Shown here piece after piece: positions 1 to 6,405 of a stretch of 6,562 nucleotides of DNA. The stretch's first letter is position 1. Every line of letters begins with the position of its first letter. The position numbers were made by a program, and so were the translations under genes. Under the pieces are notes generated by a model. That model worked only from the letters and a program-made list of their open reading frames with translations, searched no databases and was not told the origin of the DNA. This DNA is from Armatimonadota bacterium (GTDB lineage: Bacteria; Armatimonadota; Zipacnadia; Zipacnadales; FEN-943), in NCBI GenBank assembly GCA_029777735.1, contig JAKORR010000979.1, positions 1 to 6,562 of the forward strand, given 5' to 3'.

Positions 1-1
1 G

Positions 2-220
2 ATCCAGCGCATCGTCAAGCGAGTGGCCAACCGCGCCGGGATCGCCAAGCCGGTGACGCCCCACGTGCTCAGGCACACCTTTGCGATCAACTGCATCAAG
101 AAGGGCGTGTCCACGCGCGCCCTGCAGACCCTGCTGGGCCACGACCGGCTGACCACGACCGAGCTTTACCTGAACCTGTCGCCCGAAGACGCCATCCGCG
201 AGTTCCTGGAGAAGTGGTGA
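2..220 (+). CDS. Tyrosine recombinase/integrase, C-terminal fragment (5' end outside window)
   Basis: This is the last 72 codons of a tyrosine-type site-specific recombinase. The frame is open to the left edge and ends in TGA at 218-220. Three parts of the catalytic core are visible: the H-x-x-R box in HVLRH (His at 62-64, Arg at 71-73), the LLGH box (His at 140-142) and the nucleophilic Tyr in TELYLNL (167-169). Such enzymes cut and rejoin DNA through a phosphotyrosine link and drive integration, excision or inversion. The spacing of these residues and the short tail after the Tyr are normal for XerC/XerD-like integrases, so this end looks intact. GTG at 23 is an internal Val codon, not a start. 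It ends 150 bases before hsdR and its stop precedes the hsdR promoter, so the two are probably separate transcription units. Element type (phage, island, inversion system) cannot be told from this fragment. Confidence 0.92.
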   Translation: MQRIVKRVANRAGIAKPVTPHVLRHTFAINCIKKGVSTRALQTLLGHDRLTTTELYLNLSPEDAIREFLEKW

Positions 221-274
221 GTGCTGCTTCACTGCGAGGCCTTGCGAGACAACGAGGAGCACTTCGGTGTCCCC

Positions 275-303
275 TTGACAAGCAGACGCGCCTGCCGTAT
301 AGT
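275..303 (+). promoter_or_regulatory. Sigma-70-type promoter of the hsdRMS operon
   Basis: A perfect -35 box TTGACA (275-280) is followed after exactly 17 bases by TATAGT (298-303), a five-of-six match to the -10 consensus. Transcription would begin near 309-311 and leave a leader of about 60 bases before the hsdR ATG. No other promoter of this quality was seen upstream of hsdM or hsdS, so it probably serves all three genes. It also argues against any hsdR start before about 310. The start region carries a short direct repeat, TATTACT (311-317) and TTTTACT (319-325), which could be a regulator site but is too short to claim. Confidence 0.75.
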
Positions 304-353
304 GAGAGTGTATTACTGTTTTACTCGATGACAAGGACGCGAGCTACAAACAA

Positions 354-358
354 AGGAG
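354..358 (+). promoter_or_regulatory. Ribosome binding site choosing the hsdR start
   Basis: AGGAG inside AAAGGAGA lies 11 bases before ATG 370. The spacing is slightly long, but this is the only clear Shine-Dalgarno sequence in the leader. The in-frame ATG at 328 has none, and GTG at 214/217 lies upstream of the promoter. This decides the start at 370. Confidence 0.65.
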
Positions 359-369
359 ACCAGCCCGAG

Positions 370-2727
370 ATGCCAATAGCGAACGGAGGCACCGGGGTGT
401 CGGCGATAAGCGAAGCTGACGCCGAGACGCTCATAGAGGAGCATCTTCGCGAGCGCGGATGGGACCTCACGGACTTCGCCCTCACCCGAAAGCGCTGGCG
501 TGAGCACCTTGACGGCGAAGAAGCGGATAGGGTCTTCCTCTACGATGGTCAGATCGTCGCTATTCTGGAAGCCAAGAAGCCCGGCAAAGACTTGTGGGCG
601 GCTTTGGAGCAGGCAAAAGGGTATGCGCGCACCTACAGGAGCAACACCGGACACGATGTCCCCTTGGTCTTCGCGAGTGATGGTCAAGCATTCGTCCGGC
701 AGAACTTGAGGGCAAACACCCTACCGGAGCGTCTGGCCGTTTTCCCTACTCCTGCTGAGTTCCTTGAGTTCTTTCGCCCGCAGGCCACAGAGCTGCATGG
801 CACCCTGCGGGACTACCAGCGTGTGGCGGTCTCACAAGTCCTCGGTGCGGCCCAATCAGGGCGCAAGCGCATGTACCTTCAGATGGCTACTGGCACCGGC
901 AAGACGATTACGGCCGCCGGCATTATCGCCAAGCTCTGGTCTGTCGGTCTGGTCAGGCGAGCGCTCTTTCTGGTGGATCGCGATGCCCTGGCCGCGCAAA
1001 CGGTCAGGAAGTTCAAGACGCATCTTGGCGACAACTTTAACATTGACCGCGCAACCGGTGGCAAGAATGACCGGCACCGCGACGTGCTGGTGACGACGAT
1101 CCAGCACTTGGCGGTCGGCAGCAAGTACAGTCACTATCCGCAGGACCACTTCGACCTGGTGATCCTGGACGAATGCCACCGCTCTTACTTCGGCGACTGG
1201 TATCCGGTCTTGGAGTATTTCGCCGAGGGCGGAGCTATTCTCTTGGGATTGACGGCCACCCCCACAGACAAGGAGACCGTAAACACGGACCGGTTCTTCA
1301 CCGATCCGGGTCAATACAGAGGCCCGATCTACCGGTACACGATTCGGCAAGCCGAGACCAACCCCGAGGTACCCGAGTGGGAACGGCTCGCTCAGTGTAT
1401 CCACCACAAGTTTCACACGAACGTAGACCTCGAAGGCGTCCATGATATGGGCTTCGACTTTGAGCCAGACCAACTGGGCCGCGCCGTAGATGTGCCTGAA
1501 CGCAACTGCTTGATCGCTCACATCTACTTCGAGGGCATCCTGGGGACCCGAGAGCCGGTCAAGACCATCGTCTTTGCCGCCTCCATAGCGCACGCTAAGA
1601 ACCTGCGCTATGCCCTGATTGAGGAGTACAACCGTCGTAACAACCTGCCGCCCAATGACGCAGCAGCCGAGAGATTCATTGTGGCCGTACACAACGAAAT
1701 GCCCGGCGCGGCAGGGATCATCGAGGAGTTCCAAAGGATCACGGATGACGCAGAGCGCCAAGCCATTATTGAGCAGGCGCACAAAGACCCCAACATGGCC
1801 CCGCGGCCTATTGTGCTGGTGGGGATCGGTATGCTCGACACCGGTATAGATGCCCCGGATGTCGAGGTCCTGCTCATGGCCCGGCCCACCAAGTCCAAGG
1901 TGCTGTATGTCCAGATGAAGGGACGAGGCACGCGCAAGTGTCAGGAGACCGGCAAGACCTTCTACAAGCTCGTGGACTTCGTAGATATCACGCGCTTGGA
2001 GCCGGTCATCACGAACGACACGCCTGGCATCGAGGACGAGCCGGTCGAGCAGGAAGAGCAAGACCTGATCCGCCAGGAGCGCGAAAGAGACAAAGAGCCG
2101 GACCGTGAGCCTGCGGAGGAACCTGCAGCGGAGCAGGAGATGGTGATTGCCGACGTTCCGGTTCACCTGGTCTTCTCCGAGACGATCTCGCCTGCTGTCC
2201 TGGAAGAACTGCGCCGACAGGTTGAGGCGCAGCTTCGCGGCGGCTTGGAGCGCGAAGCCCTCAAGCAACGCTTCGCTCAGACCGTCCTGTGCTGGCGCTA
2301 CCTGCGCGGGACACCGACACCTGACCACGCTTTCCTGGCCACCTTGGGTTTCAGCGTGGACGTCCTGCGCGATCTGTATGGCGAGCCGGAAGCAACACTG
2401 GAGGACTTCGTGGCCGTTGCCAGCGGCGAAGCGGACTTTGGTACCCTGCGCCGCCGCCGCGACTTCGAGAAGTGGGCTCTGGACAAAGGCCTCAACAGGG
2501 AGCAGCGAGAACTTGTCTTCATGGTCTGCGAGTTCAAGCGGGCGAACCCGGAGATCAAGACGGAGCAAATCCTGCGCAGTCAATGGCTCCAGCACGCTGG
2601 CGGTCTGGCCCGTGTCAAGCGGCTTTTTGATAACCTGGACAGCCTGATCGGCCTTGCGGATGAGGCCCTCGACCTGGAGGTCGGCACGGCTGTCGAACGG
2701 GAAAACGAATATGACAACGACACCTGA
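370..2727 (+). CDS. hsdR: Type I restriction enzyme, R subunit (HsdR), EcoAI/EcoEI-like
   Basis: This is the motor and nuclease subunit of the type I restriction complex, 785 residues from ATG 370. Near the N terminus a PD-(D/E)xK nuclease core is visible: Asp59, then Glu67-Ala-Lys69 in ILEAKKPG. A superfamily 2 helicase/translocase follows: motif I MATGTGKT (172-179, Lys178), motif II DECH (267-270), motif III LTATP (294-298), a motif V-like LDTGIDAP (489-496) and motif VI QMKGRGTR (515-522). Residues 555-590 form a very acidic Glu/Asp/Arg linker. The rest resembles the EcoEI_R_C domain that docks on the methylase core. Length and domain order fit EcoEI-type (IB) HsdR. By family knowledge it burns ATP to pull in unmethylated DNA and cuts at a distance from the site. 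All catalytic motifs are intact. Start: ATG 370 has the only good ribosome site; the frame is open back to 214 but that part is upstream of the promoter. Confidence 0.96.
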   Translation: MPIANGGTGVSAISEADAETLIEEHLRERGWDLTDFALTRKRWREHLDGEEADRVFLYDGQIVAILEAKKPGKDLWAALEQAKGYARTYRSNTGHDVPLVFASDGQAFVRQNLRANTLPERLAVFPTPAEFLEFFRPQATELHGTLRDYQRVAVSQVLGAAQSGRKRMYLQMATGTGKTITAAGIIAKLWSVGLVRRALFLVDRDALAAQTVRKFKTHLGDNFNIDRATGGKNDRHRDVLVTTIQHLAVGSKYSHYPQDHFDLVILDECHRSYFGDWYPVLEYFAEGGAILLGLTATPTDKETVNTDRFFTDPGQYRGPIYRYTIRQAETNPEVPEWERLAQCIHHKFHTNVDLEGVHDMGFDFEPDQLGRAVDVPERNCLIAHIYFEGILGTREPVKTIVFAASIAHAKNLRYALIEEYNRRNNLPPNDAAAERFIVAVHNEMPGAAGIIEEFQRITDDAERQAIIEQAHKDPNMAPRPIVLVGIGMLDTGIDAPDVEVLLMARPTKSKVLYVQMKGRGTRKCQETGKTFYKLVDFVDITRLEPVITNDTPGIEDEPVEQEEQDLIRQERERDKEPDREPAEEPAAEQEMVIADVPVHLVFSETISPAVLEELRRQVEAQLRGGLEREALKQRFAQTVLCWRYLRGTPTPDHAFLATLGFSVDVLRDLYGEPEATLEDFVAVASGEADFGTLRRRRDFEKWALDKGLNREQRELVFMVCEFKRANPEIKTEQILRSQWLQHAGGLARVKRLFDNLDSLIGLADEALDLEVGTAVERENEYDNDT

Positions 2728-4324
2728 CTTTAACCAGTTCGGGAACGAGCTTTGGGACATCGCCAACGTCTTCCGTGACGATGCCCTGCACGCCACCGAG
2801 CGCCTGGAGATCTTCAGCCTCTTCCTATTCCTCAAGCTCTGGGATGAAATGGCGGAAGAGGACGAAGAGGCACGAGGAACACCCCTGCCTGATGACCAGC
2901 AGCTAATTCCCGATGTTTATCGGTTCCACAGATGGGCACCGGACCCAGATGGGTATGCAAGAGAGCAGGGATTCTCCGGCAGCATTGAGTTTTGCCGGCA
3001 GATGTTTGCCGACCTTGCACAGCGTGAGTCCTCACACCCTACAGCCAGGGATGTGCGCCGGCTTTTCTCTGACGTGATCTTCCCTCTGCGCTACCCCACG
3101 ACTGTCCGCGCTTTGGCCTCTCGCCTCAGCGAGATGAACCTGCGCGACATTATGGCCCAACCGGTCGGCCAGCAAGGAGAACGCTACGACATCTTTGGAC
3201 GAGCCTACGAGTATCTGCTCCAACGCTTTGGACAGAACAAGGAGTTTGCCGAGTACTTCACCCCGCGCCACATCGTGGACTGCATGGTGCAGATCGTTGA
3301 CCCGCAGATAGGCGAGACAATCTACGACCCGGCCTGTGGCACCGGTGGCTTCATTGTCAGGGCCTTTGACTATGTGCGTGCTCAGATTGAGCGACGCCGG
3401 GCCAGCCCCGTCGAGCGGGAACGTCTCTTGCGCGAACTCAAGGAGCGCCACCTGGTGGCAGTCGAGCACGTGCCCCTCGTCTTCAAGCTGGCGCTGATGA
3501 ACATGATCCTGCACGGAGATGGCTCGGCACAGCTTCATAACGACGATAGCCTCTCCAGCAAAGCGCAGGACGTGCACAAGGGCAAGTACGACGTTATCCT
3601 TGCCAATCCACCCTTCGGTCCCACCAAGCAGGAGCGCACCGCGCAGTTCGAGTACCACATCAGGCTCTACGAGGCCCTCTTCATTCAGCACATGATGAAC
3701 GCCCTACGCCCCGGTGGGCGGGCGGCGGTTATCGTCAAGGAGGGCCTGCTATTTGACTCCAAGGGCATGTTGCGCAAGATCTGCCGCCGCCTGGTGGAGG
3801 AGTTCGAGCTTCTCGCCGTTCTGAGCCTGCCCAACGGCGTCTTCAACCCCTACAGCGGGGCCAAGACCAGCGTCGTCGTCTTCCGCCGGCCTCTGGGGAA
3901 GGACGATGTGCGCACCTCCAGGGTTTGGTTCTACCGCGTGGACAGCGACGGGCGCGATCTGGGCGCCACCCGACGGCCCCTGCCCGACTTCGAGACCGAC
4001 GGCGATCTTCGTCACTTGGTTTCCCTGTGGCCGTACAACTGGGTCCACCAGCGTGATGGTGGCGTTCGGGCGATCCTAAAGGCCGATGACCTGGCGCAGT
4101 TTGAGAGTGAACGTTCCTGGTGGGCGACGGTCGAGCAGATCCGCGAGACCAACTACAACCTCACCGCCGGGCGCTACTGCCCGCACGAAGCCGCAGCTGT
4201 GGAGTACGAGCCGCCCCAGGTCCTCATCAACCGCCTGCTGGAGCTGGAGGAGGAGATCACCAGCGACCTGAGAGAGCTGCTGGTAATGGTCAGCAACGAC
4301 GAAGGGGCGGAGACTGGACCATGA
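2711..4324 (+). CDS. hsdM: Type I restriction-modification DNA methyltransferase (HsdM)
   Basis: The 537-residue modification subunit transfers a methyl group from S-adenosylmethionine to N6 of adenine in the site chosen by HsdS. Residues 1 to about 150 match the helical HsdM N-terminal domain (start MTTTPDFNQFGNELWDIA, then LFLKLWDEM). The N6-methylase domain follows: EYFTPR at 181-186, the SAM-binding motif I DPACGTGGF at 206-214, and catalytic motif IV NPPF at 299-302, the N6-adenine class signature. The helical end (VLINRLLELEEEI) is usual for contact with HsdS. Length is normal and no motif is missing. ATG 2711 sits inside the hsdR 3' end (17-base overlap) and has only a weak ribosome site (CGGGA, 2698-2702), which suggests translation coupled to hsdR. 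An in-frame start 19 codons earlier would add a non-conserved Arg-rich stretch and is not preferred. Confidence 0.97.
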   Translation: MTTTPDFNQFGNELWDIANVFRDDALHATERLEIFSLFLFLKLWDEMAEEDEEARGTPLPDDQQLIPDVYRFHRWAPDPDGYAREQGFSGSIEFCRQMFADLAQRESSHPTARDVRRLFSDVIFPLRYPTTVRALASRLSEMNLRDIMAQPVGQQGERYDIFGRAYEYLLQRFGQNKEFAEYFTPRHIVDCMVQIVDPQIGETIYDPACGTGGFIVRAFDYVRAQIERRRASPVERERLLRELKERHLVAVEHVPLVFKLALMNMILHGDGSAQLHNDDSLSSKAQDVHKGKYDVILANPPFGPTKQERTAQFEYHIRLYEALFIQHMMNALRPGGRAAVIVKEGLLFDSKGMLRKICRRLVEEFELLAVLSLPNGVFNPYSGAKTSVVVFRRPLGKDDVRTSRVWFYRVDSDGRDLGATRRPLPDFETDGDLRHLVSLWPYNWVHQRDGGVRAILKADDLAQFESERSWWATVEQIRETNYNLTAGRYCPHEAAAVEYEPPQVLINRLLELEEEITSDLRELLVMVSNDEGAETGP

Positions 4325-6033
4325 ACAAGAGCACAGACGATGTAGCTGATGGTTGCCACGAGAGACACTGGCACACTGTTTCCCTAGGCAGTGTCTGTAA
4401 TGTTGTGATAGGTAAGACGCCTAATAGGAGGCGAGACGATTACTGGATGCACGGCACACTGCCCTGGGCAACCATTCGCGACATGCGCGGCTCGCTTATC
4501 GAAGACACGAGGGAATGCATAACTCTGCGAGCTGTCGAAGAAACAGGAATGCGTCTTGTCCCCCGAGGAACCATCTTACTCAGCTTCAAGCTAACCATCG
4601 GCAAGGTTGCTATGGCCGCCATCGACATCTATACCAACGAAGCCATCGCGGCTGTTATTCCCAATAGTGAGACCATCCTCAGCATCCCTTATCTCTACTT
4701 CCTCCTCCAATCCATAGATCTCGGCCAGTACGCCCGCCAAGCCGTCAAAGGCAACACCGTCACAAAAGCAATCTTGCTTGCTGCTCCTATCCCTCTTCCC
4801 CCTCTTCCGGTTCAGGAGCGGATCGTGGCGATCCTGGAGAAGGCCGACGAGATACGGCGCAAGCGGCGCGAGGCCCTCCAGATCGCCGACCAAATCCTAC
4901 CCGCGCTCTTCATCGAGATGTTCGGCGACCCAGCGACGAACCCGAAAAGCTGGCCATCTCTCCCTCTCGGCCAACTGGCTGAGACAAAGATGGGCAGCAC
5001 GCCAAAGACCGACATGCCAGACTACTGGCAGCCTGCTACCGTCCCGTGGGTGACGCCCGCCGACATGGAGAAGGGCACAGTCAACCGCGTGCACTTCGGA
5101 GAGCGCGCCATATCACCAGCGGGCCTGCGCAACAGCAGCGCGACACTATTGCCAACATCTGCCGTCCTCCTGACCACCACCGCCACGATAGGCAAGATAG
5201 GCATTGCTAAGTGCCCACTCGCCACAAACCAACAGGTCACTGGAATTATCTGTGGCCCCGAGCTCGACTCTTCTTATCTCGCATACTATCTGCTATTGAG
5301 CGGGGAGGAATCGATAGCAGACTTGGGTGGGGCCTCAACAGCAACGCACGTCAACCAGGCCAACTTGAGGCGGTTCAAAGTTCCACTTCCTCCACTGCCT
5401 CAGCAGCAGCGCTTCGCCGACTATGCTTTAGCCTACGAGATTGTGCACGCGAAGCTCCAGGCGTCTCTCCGCGACGCTGAGACCACCTTTAACGTCCTCC
5501 TCCAGCAGGCCTTTACGGGCGAACTGACCGCCGAGTGGGAAGCCCGTAATGCCGACTGGATCGCTGAACGCCAGGCTTTCTACGAGCGCCTGCCCCAGCT
5601 TGTCCTGTTAGCCTTCCTGCACGAGAAAGCCCAGCAGGCCAGGAAAGCCAGCGTGCTGATCACAGCCGTGATGAAGTATGCTTTCCTGCTGCAGATGGAG
5701 GGCTCCAGCCGTCGGCGGCTCTACAATTTTGTGCCCTACCACTACGGACCTTTCGCTCAGGAGGTCTACAGCGATCTGGAAAACCTCCAGCAGCAGGGCC
5801 TAGTGATCATTGAGGAAGACGACGAGAAGACCCGTATTAACCTCACCGCGCCCGACAAGGTCGAACAAGCCCTGCAGGAGCTACCCGAGGACTTGCGCCA
5901 GGACATTGCCGCCATCGTGGAGACTTACGGCAACCTGGACCACGAAGGCCTTCTCAAGGTCGTCTACGAGCGTTATCCGGCATATGCCAAGAAGAGCCGT
6001 CGCCGACGAACTCCTACCAGACCCACCGAGTAG
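4321..6033 (+). CDS. hsdS: Type I specificity subunit (HsdS) with fused SocA/Panacea-like C-terminal domain
   Basis: The 570-residue protein gives the complex its DNA target. It has the usual two-fold plan: target-recognition domain 1 (about 17-160, opening with GKTPNRRRDDYW then LPW), conserved helix 1 (161-204, QERIVAILEKADEI to FGDP), recognition domain 2 (211-355, GSTPKTDMPDYW then VPW), and conserved helix 2 (361-403, QQQRFADY to GELT). Each half binds one part of a bipartite site. HsdS proteins normally end soon after GELT, near 400-450 residues. Here about 165 residues follow. Residues 427-555 look like a SocA/Panacea (DUF4065/YwgA-like) winged-helix domain (MKYAFLLQMEG, PYHYGPF at 472-478, YERYPAY at 549-555), and a basic tail 557-570 ends the protein. 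ATG 4321 overlaps the hsdM stop as ATGA, with GGAG at 4309-4312 eight bases upstream. The recognition domains are clearly poorer in GC than the helices. The HsdS call is firm; the fused domain is named from pattern only. Confidence 0.95.
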   Translation: MNKSTDDVADGCHERHWHTVSLGSVCNVVIGKTPNRRRDDYWMHGTLPWATIRDMRGSLIEDTRECITLRAVEETGMRLVPRGTILLSFKLTIGKVAMAAIDIYTNEAIAAVIPNSETILSIPYLYFLLQSIDLGQYARQAVKGNTVTKAILLAAPIPLPPLPVQERIVAILEKADEIRRKRREALQIADQILPALFIEMFGDPATNPKSWPSLPLGQLAETKMGSTPKTDMPDYWQPATVPWVTPADMEKGTVNRVHFGERAISPAGLRNSSATLLPTSAVLLTTTATIGKIGIAKCPLATNQQVTGIICGPELDSSYLAYYLLLSGEESIADLGGASTATHVNQANLRRFKVPLPPLPQQQRFADYALAYEIVHAKLQASLRDAETTFNVLLQQAFTGELTAEWEARNADWIAERQAFYERLPQLVLLAFLHEKAQQARKASVLITAVMKYAFLLQMEGSSRRRLYNFVPYHYGPFAQEVYSDLENLQQQGLVIIEEDDEKTRINLTAPDKVEQALQELPEDLRQDIAAIVETYGNLDHEGLLKVVYERYPAYAKKSRRRRTPTRPTE

Positions 6034-6065
6034 CCTGCCAAGCAGGGCAATCGGCGCTTCGCGCC
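6034..6065 (+). other. Two small stem-loops directly after the hsdS stop
   Basis: CCTGC (6034-6038) pairs with GCAGG (6042-6046) across CAA, beginning on the base after the TAG stop. GGCGC (6053-6057) pairs with GCGCC (6061-6065) across TTC. The position fits the end of the hsdRMS message. No run of T follows either hairpin on the + strand, so an ordinary intrinsic terminator is not shown. They may instead stabilise the 3' end of the transcript or slow polymerase. Confidence 0.4.
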
Positions 6066-6070
6066 CCCCA

Positions 6071-6229
6071 GCCTGCGGTTTCTCACCTCTCTCCATTATA
6101 GCCAGCACCCTCCGGCCTCAAGGTCGCCGCAGGTCTATCAGGCGTTCCATACCGCCTCGTTCCACCTTGACCCCGCAGGGCACCTGCTGGCTGCCTCACC
6201 GGCAAGTGAGAAACACCTTTTTCGCAGGC
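6071..6229. repeat. Long imperfect palindrome, MITE-like element or RNA stem
   Basis: The outer arms are GCCTGCG (6071-6077) and GTTTCTCAC (6078-6086) on the left, matched in inverse order by GTGAGAAAC (6206-6214) and CGCAGGC (6223-6229) on the right. Eight unpaired bases (6215-6222) bulge out, so 16 pairs close the element. Inside nest AGCCAGCA/TGCTGGCT (6100-6107/6185-6192), CCCT/AGGG (6108-6111/6177-6180), CGG/CCG (6113-6115/6173-6175), TCAAGGT/ACCTTGA (6118-6124/6164-6170) and AGGCG/CGCCT (6140-6144/6153-6157). That gives about 43 pairs in 159 bases, all in one nested order. It holds no convincing ORF. It could be a mobile miniature inverted-repeat element or the stem of an RNA. No target-site duplication was recognised. 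Confidence 0.6.
6095..6121 (-). promoter_or_regulatory. Possible minus-strand promoter inside the palindrome
   Basis: Read on the minus strand, a perfect -10 TATAAT lies at 6095-6100. TTGAGG (6116-6121) stands upstream at a spacing of 15 bases, shorter than ideal. Transcription would run toward the hsdS 3' end and make an antisense RNA through the two small hairpins at 6034-6065. Only the -10 box is convincing. Confidence 0.25.
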
Positions 6230-6268
6230 ACCCCACCTCACCTTCGGCGCAAAGACCCTGCCTGCGAA
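6221..6268. repeat. 10 bp inverted repeat competing with both neighbouring folds
   Basis: TTCGCAGGCA (6221-6230) and TGCCTGCGAA (6259-6268) are perfectly complementary over 10 bp with a 28-base loop. The left arm contains the CGCAGGC that also closes the palindrome with 6071-6077. The right arm overlaps by three bases the 6266-6276 arm of the next structure. These pairings exclude one another in part, so they are alternatives. Confidence 0.5.
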
Positions 6269-6405
6269 GCCCTGTGCCCTTTCTGGCAGCCCTCGCCAGA
6301 GCCGCCAGAAAGCAAGCCCCTCAAGCCCCAGCGCGGCTTGAGGAGGACACAGCGCTTCTCGCTTGCGCCGGTTCCTCTCTTCGCGTCCCGCCCCAAGAGA
6401 GGAAC
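6245..6405 (+). ncRNA. Candidate structured RNA: multi-branched nested stems (strand uncertain)
   Basis: Five complementary sets fit one fold. Stem 1: CGGCGCAA (6245-6252) with TTGCGCCG (6363-6370), 8 pairs. Stem 2: 6266-6276 with 6348-6358, ten pairs of eleven (GAAGCCCTGTG against CACAGCGCTTC, one C-C mismatch). Stem 3: CTTTCTGGC (6279-6287) with GCCAGAAAG (6304-6312), 9 pairs. Stem 4: CCTCAAGCC (6319-6327) with GGCTTGAGG (6335-6343), 9 pairs and a 7-base loop. Stem 5: GTTCCTCTCTT (6371-6381) with AAGAGAGGAAC (6395-6405), 11 pairs, directly abutting stem 1. Stems 3 and 4 sit inside stem 2 as a three-way junction. I recognise no known RNA family, and no good promoter was found on either strand. 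An inert repeat cluster remains possible. The + strand is listed only because read-through from hsdS is the simplest route. Confidence 0.4.

Noticed and set aside
298..317. Likeness of TATAGTGAG...GTATTA to a reversed T7 promoter, hinting at vector DNA
   Set aside because: There is an extra base and mismatches in the middle, and the surrounding sequence is a natural -10 region joined to hsdR. Chance similarity.
214..369. Longer hsdR reading from GTG 214 or ATG 328
   Set aside because: GTG 214 precedes the promoter and ATG 328 has no ribosome site. The extra residues do not look like an HsdR N terminus.
856..2835. Open minus-strand frame of 659 codons opposite hsdR
   Set aside because: It lies opposite a fully supported gene with all HsdR motifs. 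Long antisense frames are common in GC-rich genes, and the predicted protein has no recognisable domain.
4120..4320. N-terminal extension of hsdS by 67 codons
   Set aside because: It overlaps the hsdM C-terminal coding region in another frame. ATG 4321 has GGAG eight bases upstream and the classic ATGA overlap.
6195..6222. Intrinsic terminator: CTCAC/GTGAG hairpin followed by five T
   Set aside because: The stem is only 5 bp, and the T run begins seven bases after it. The same bases pair better in the long palindrome.
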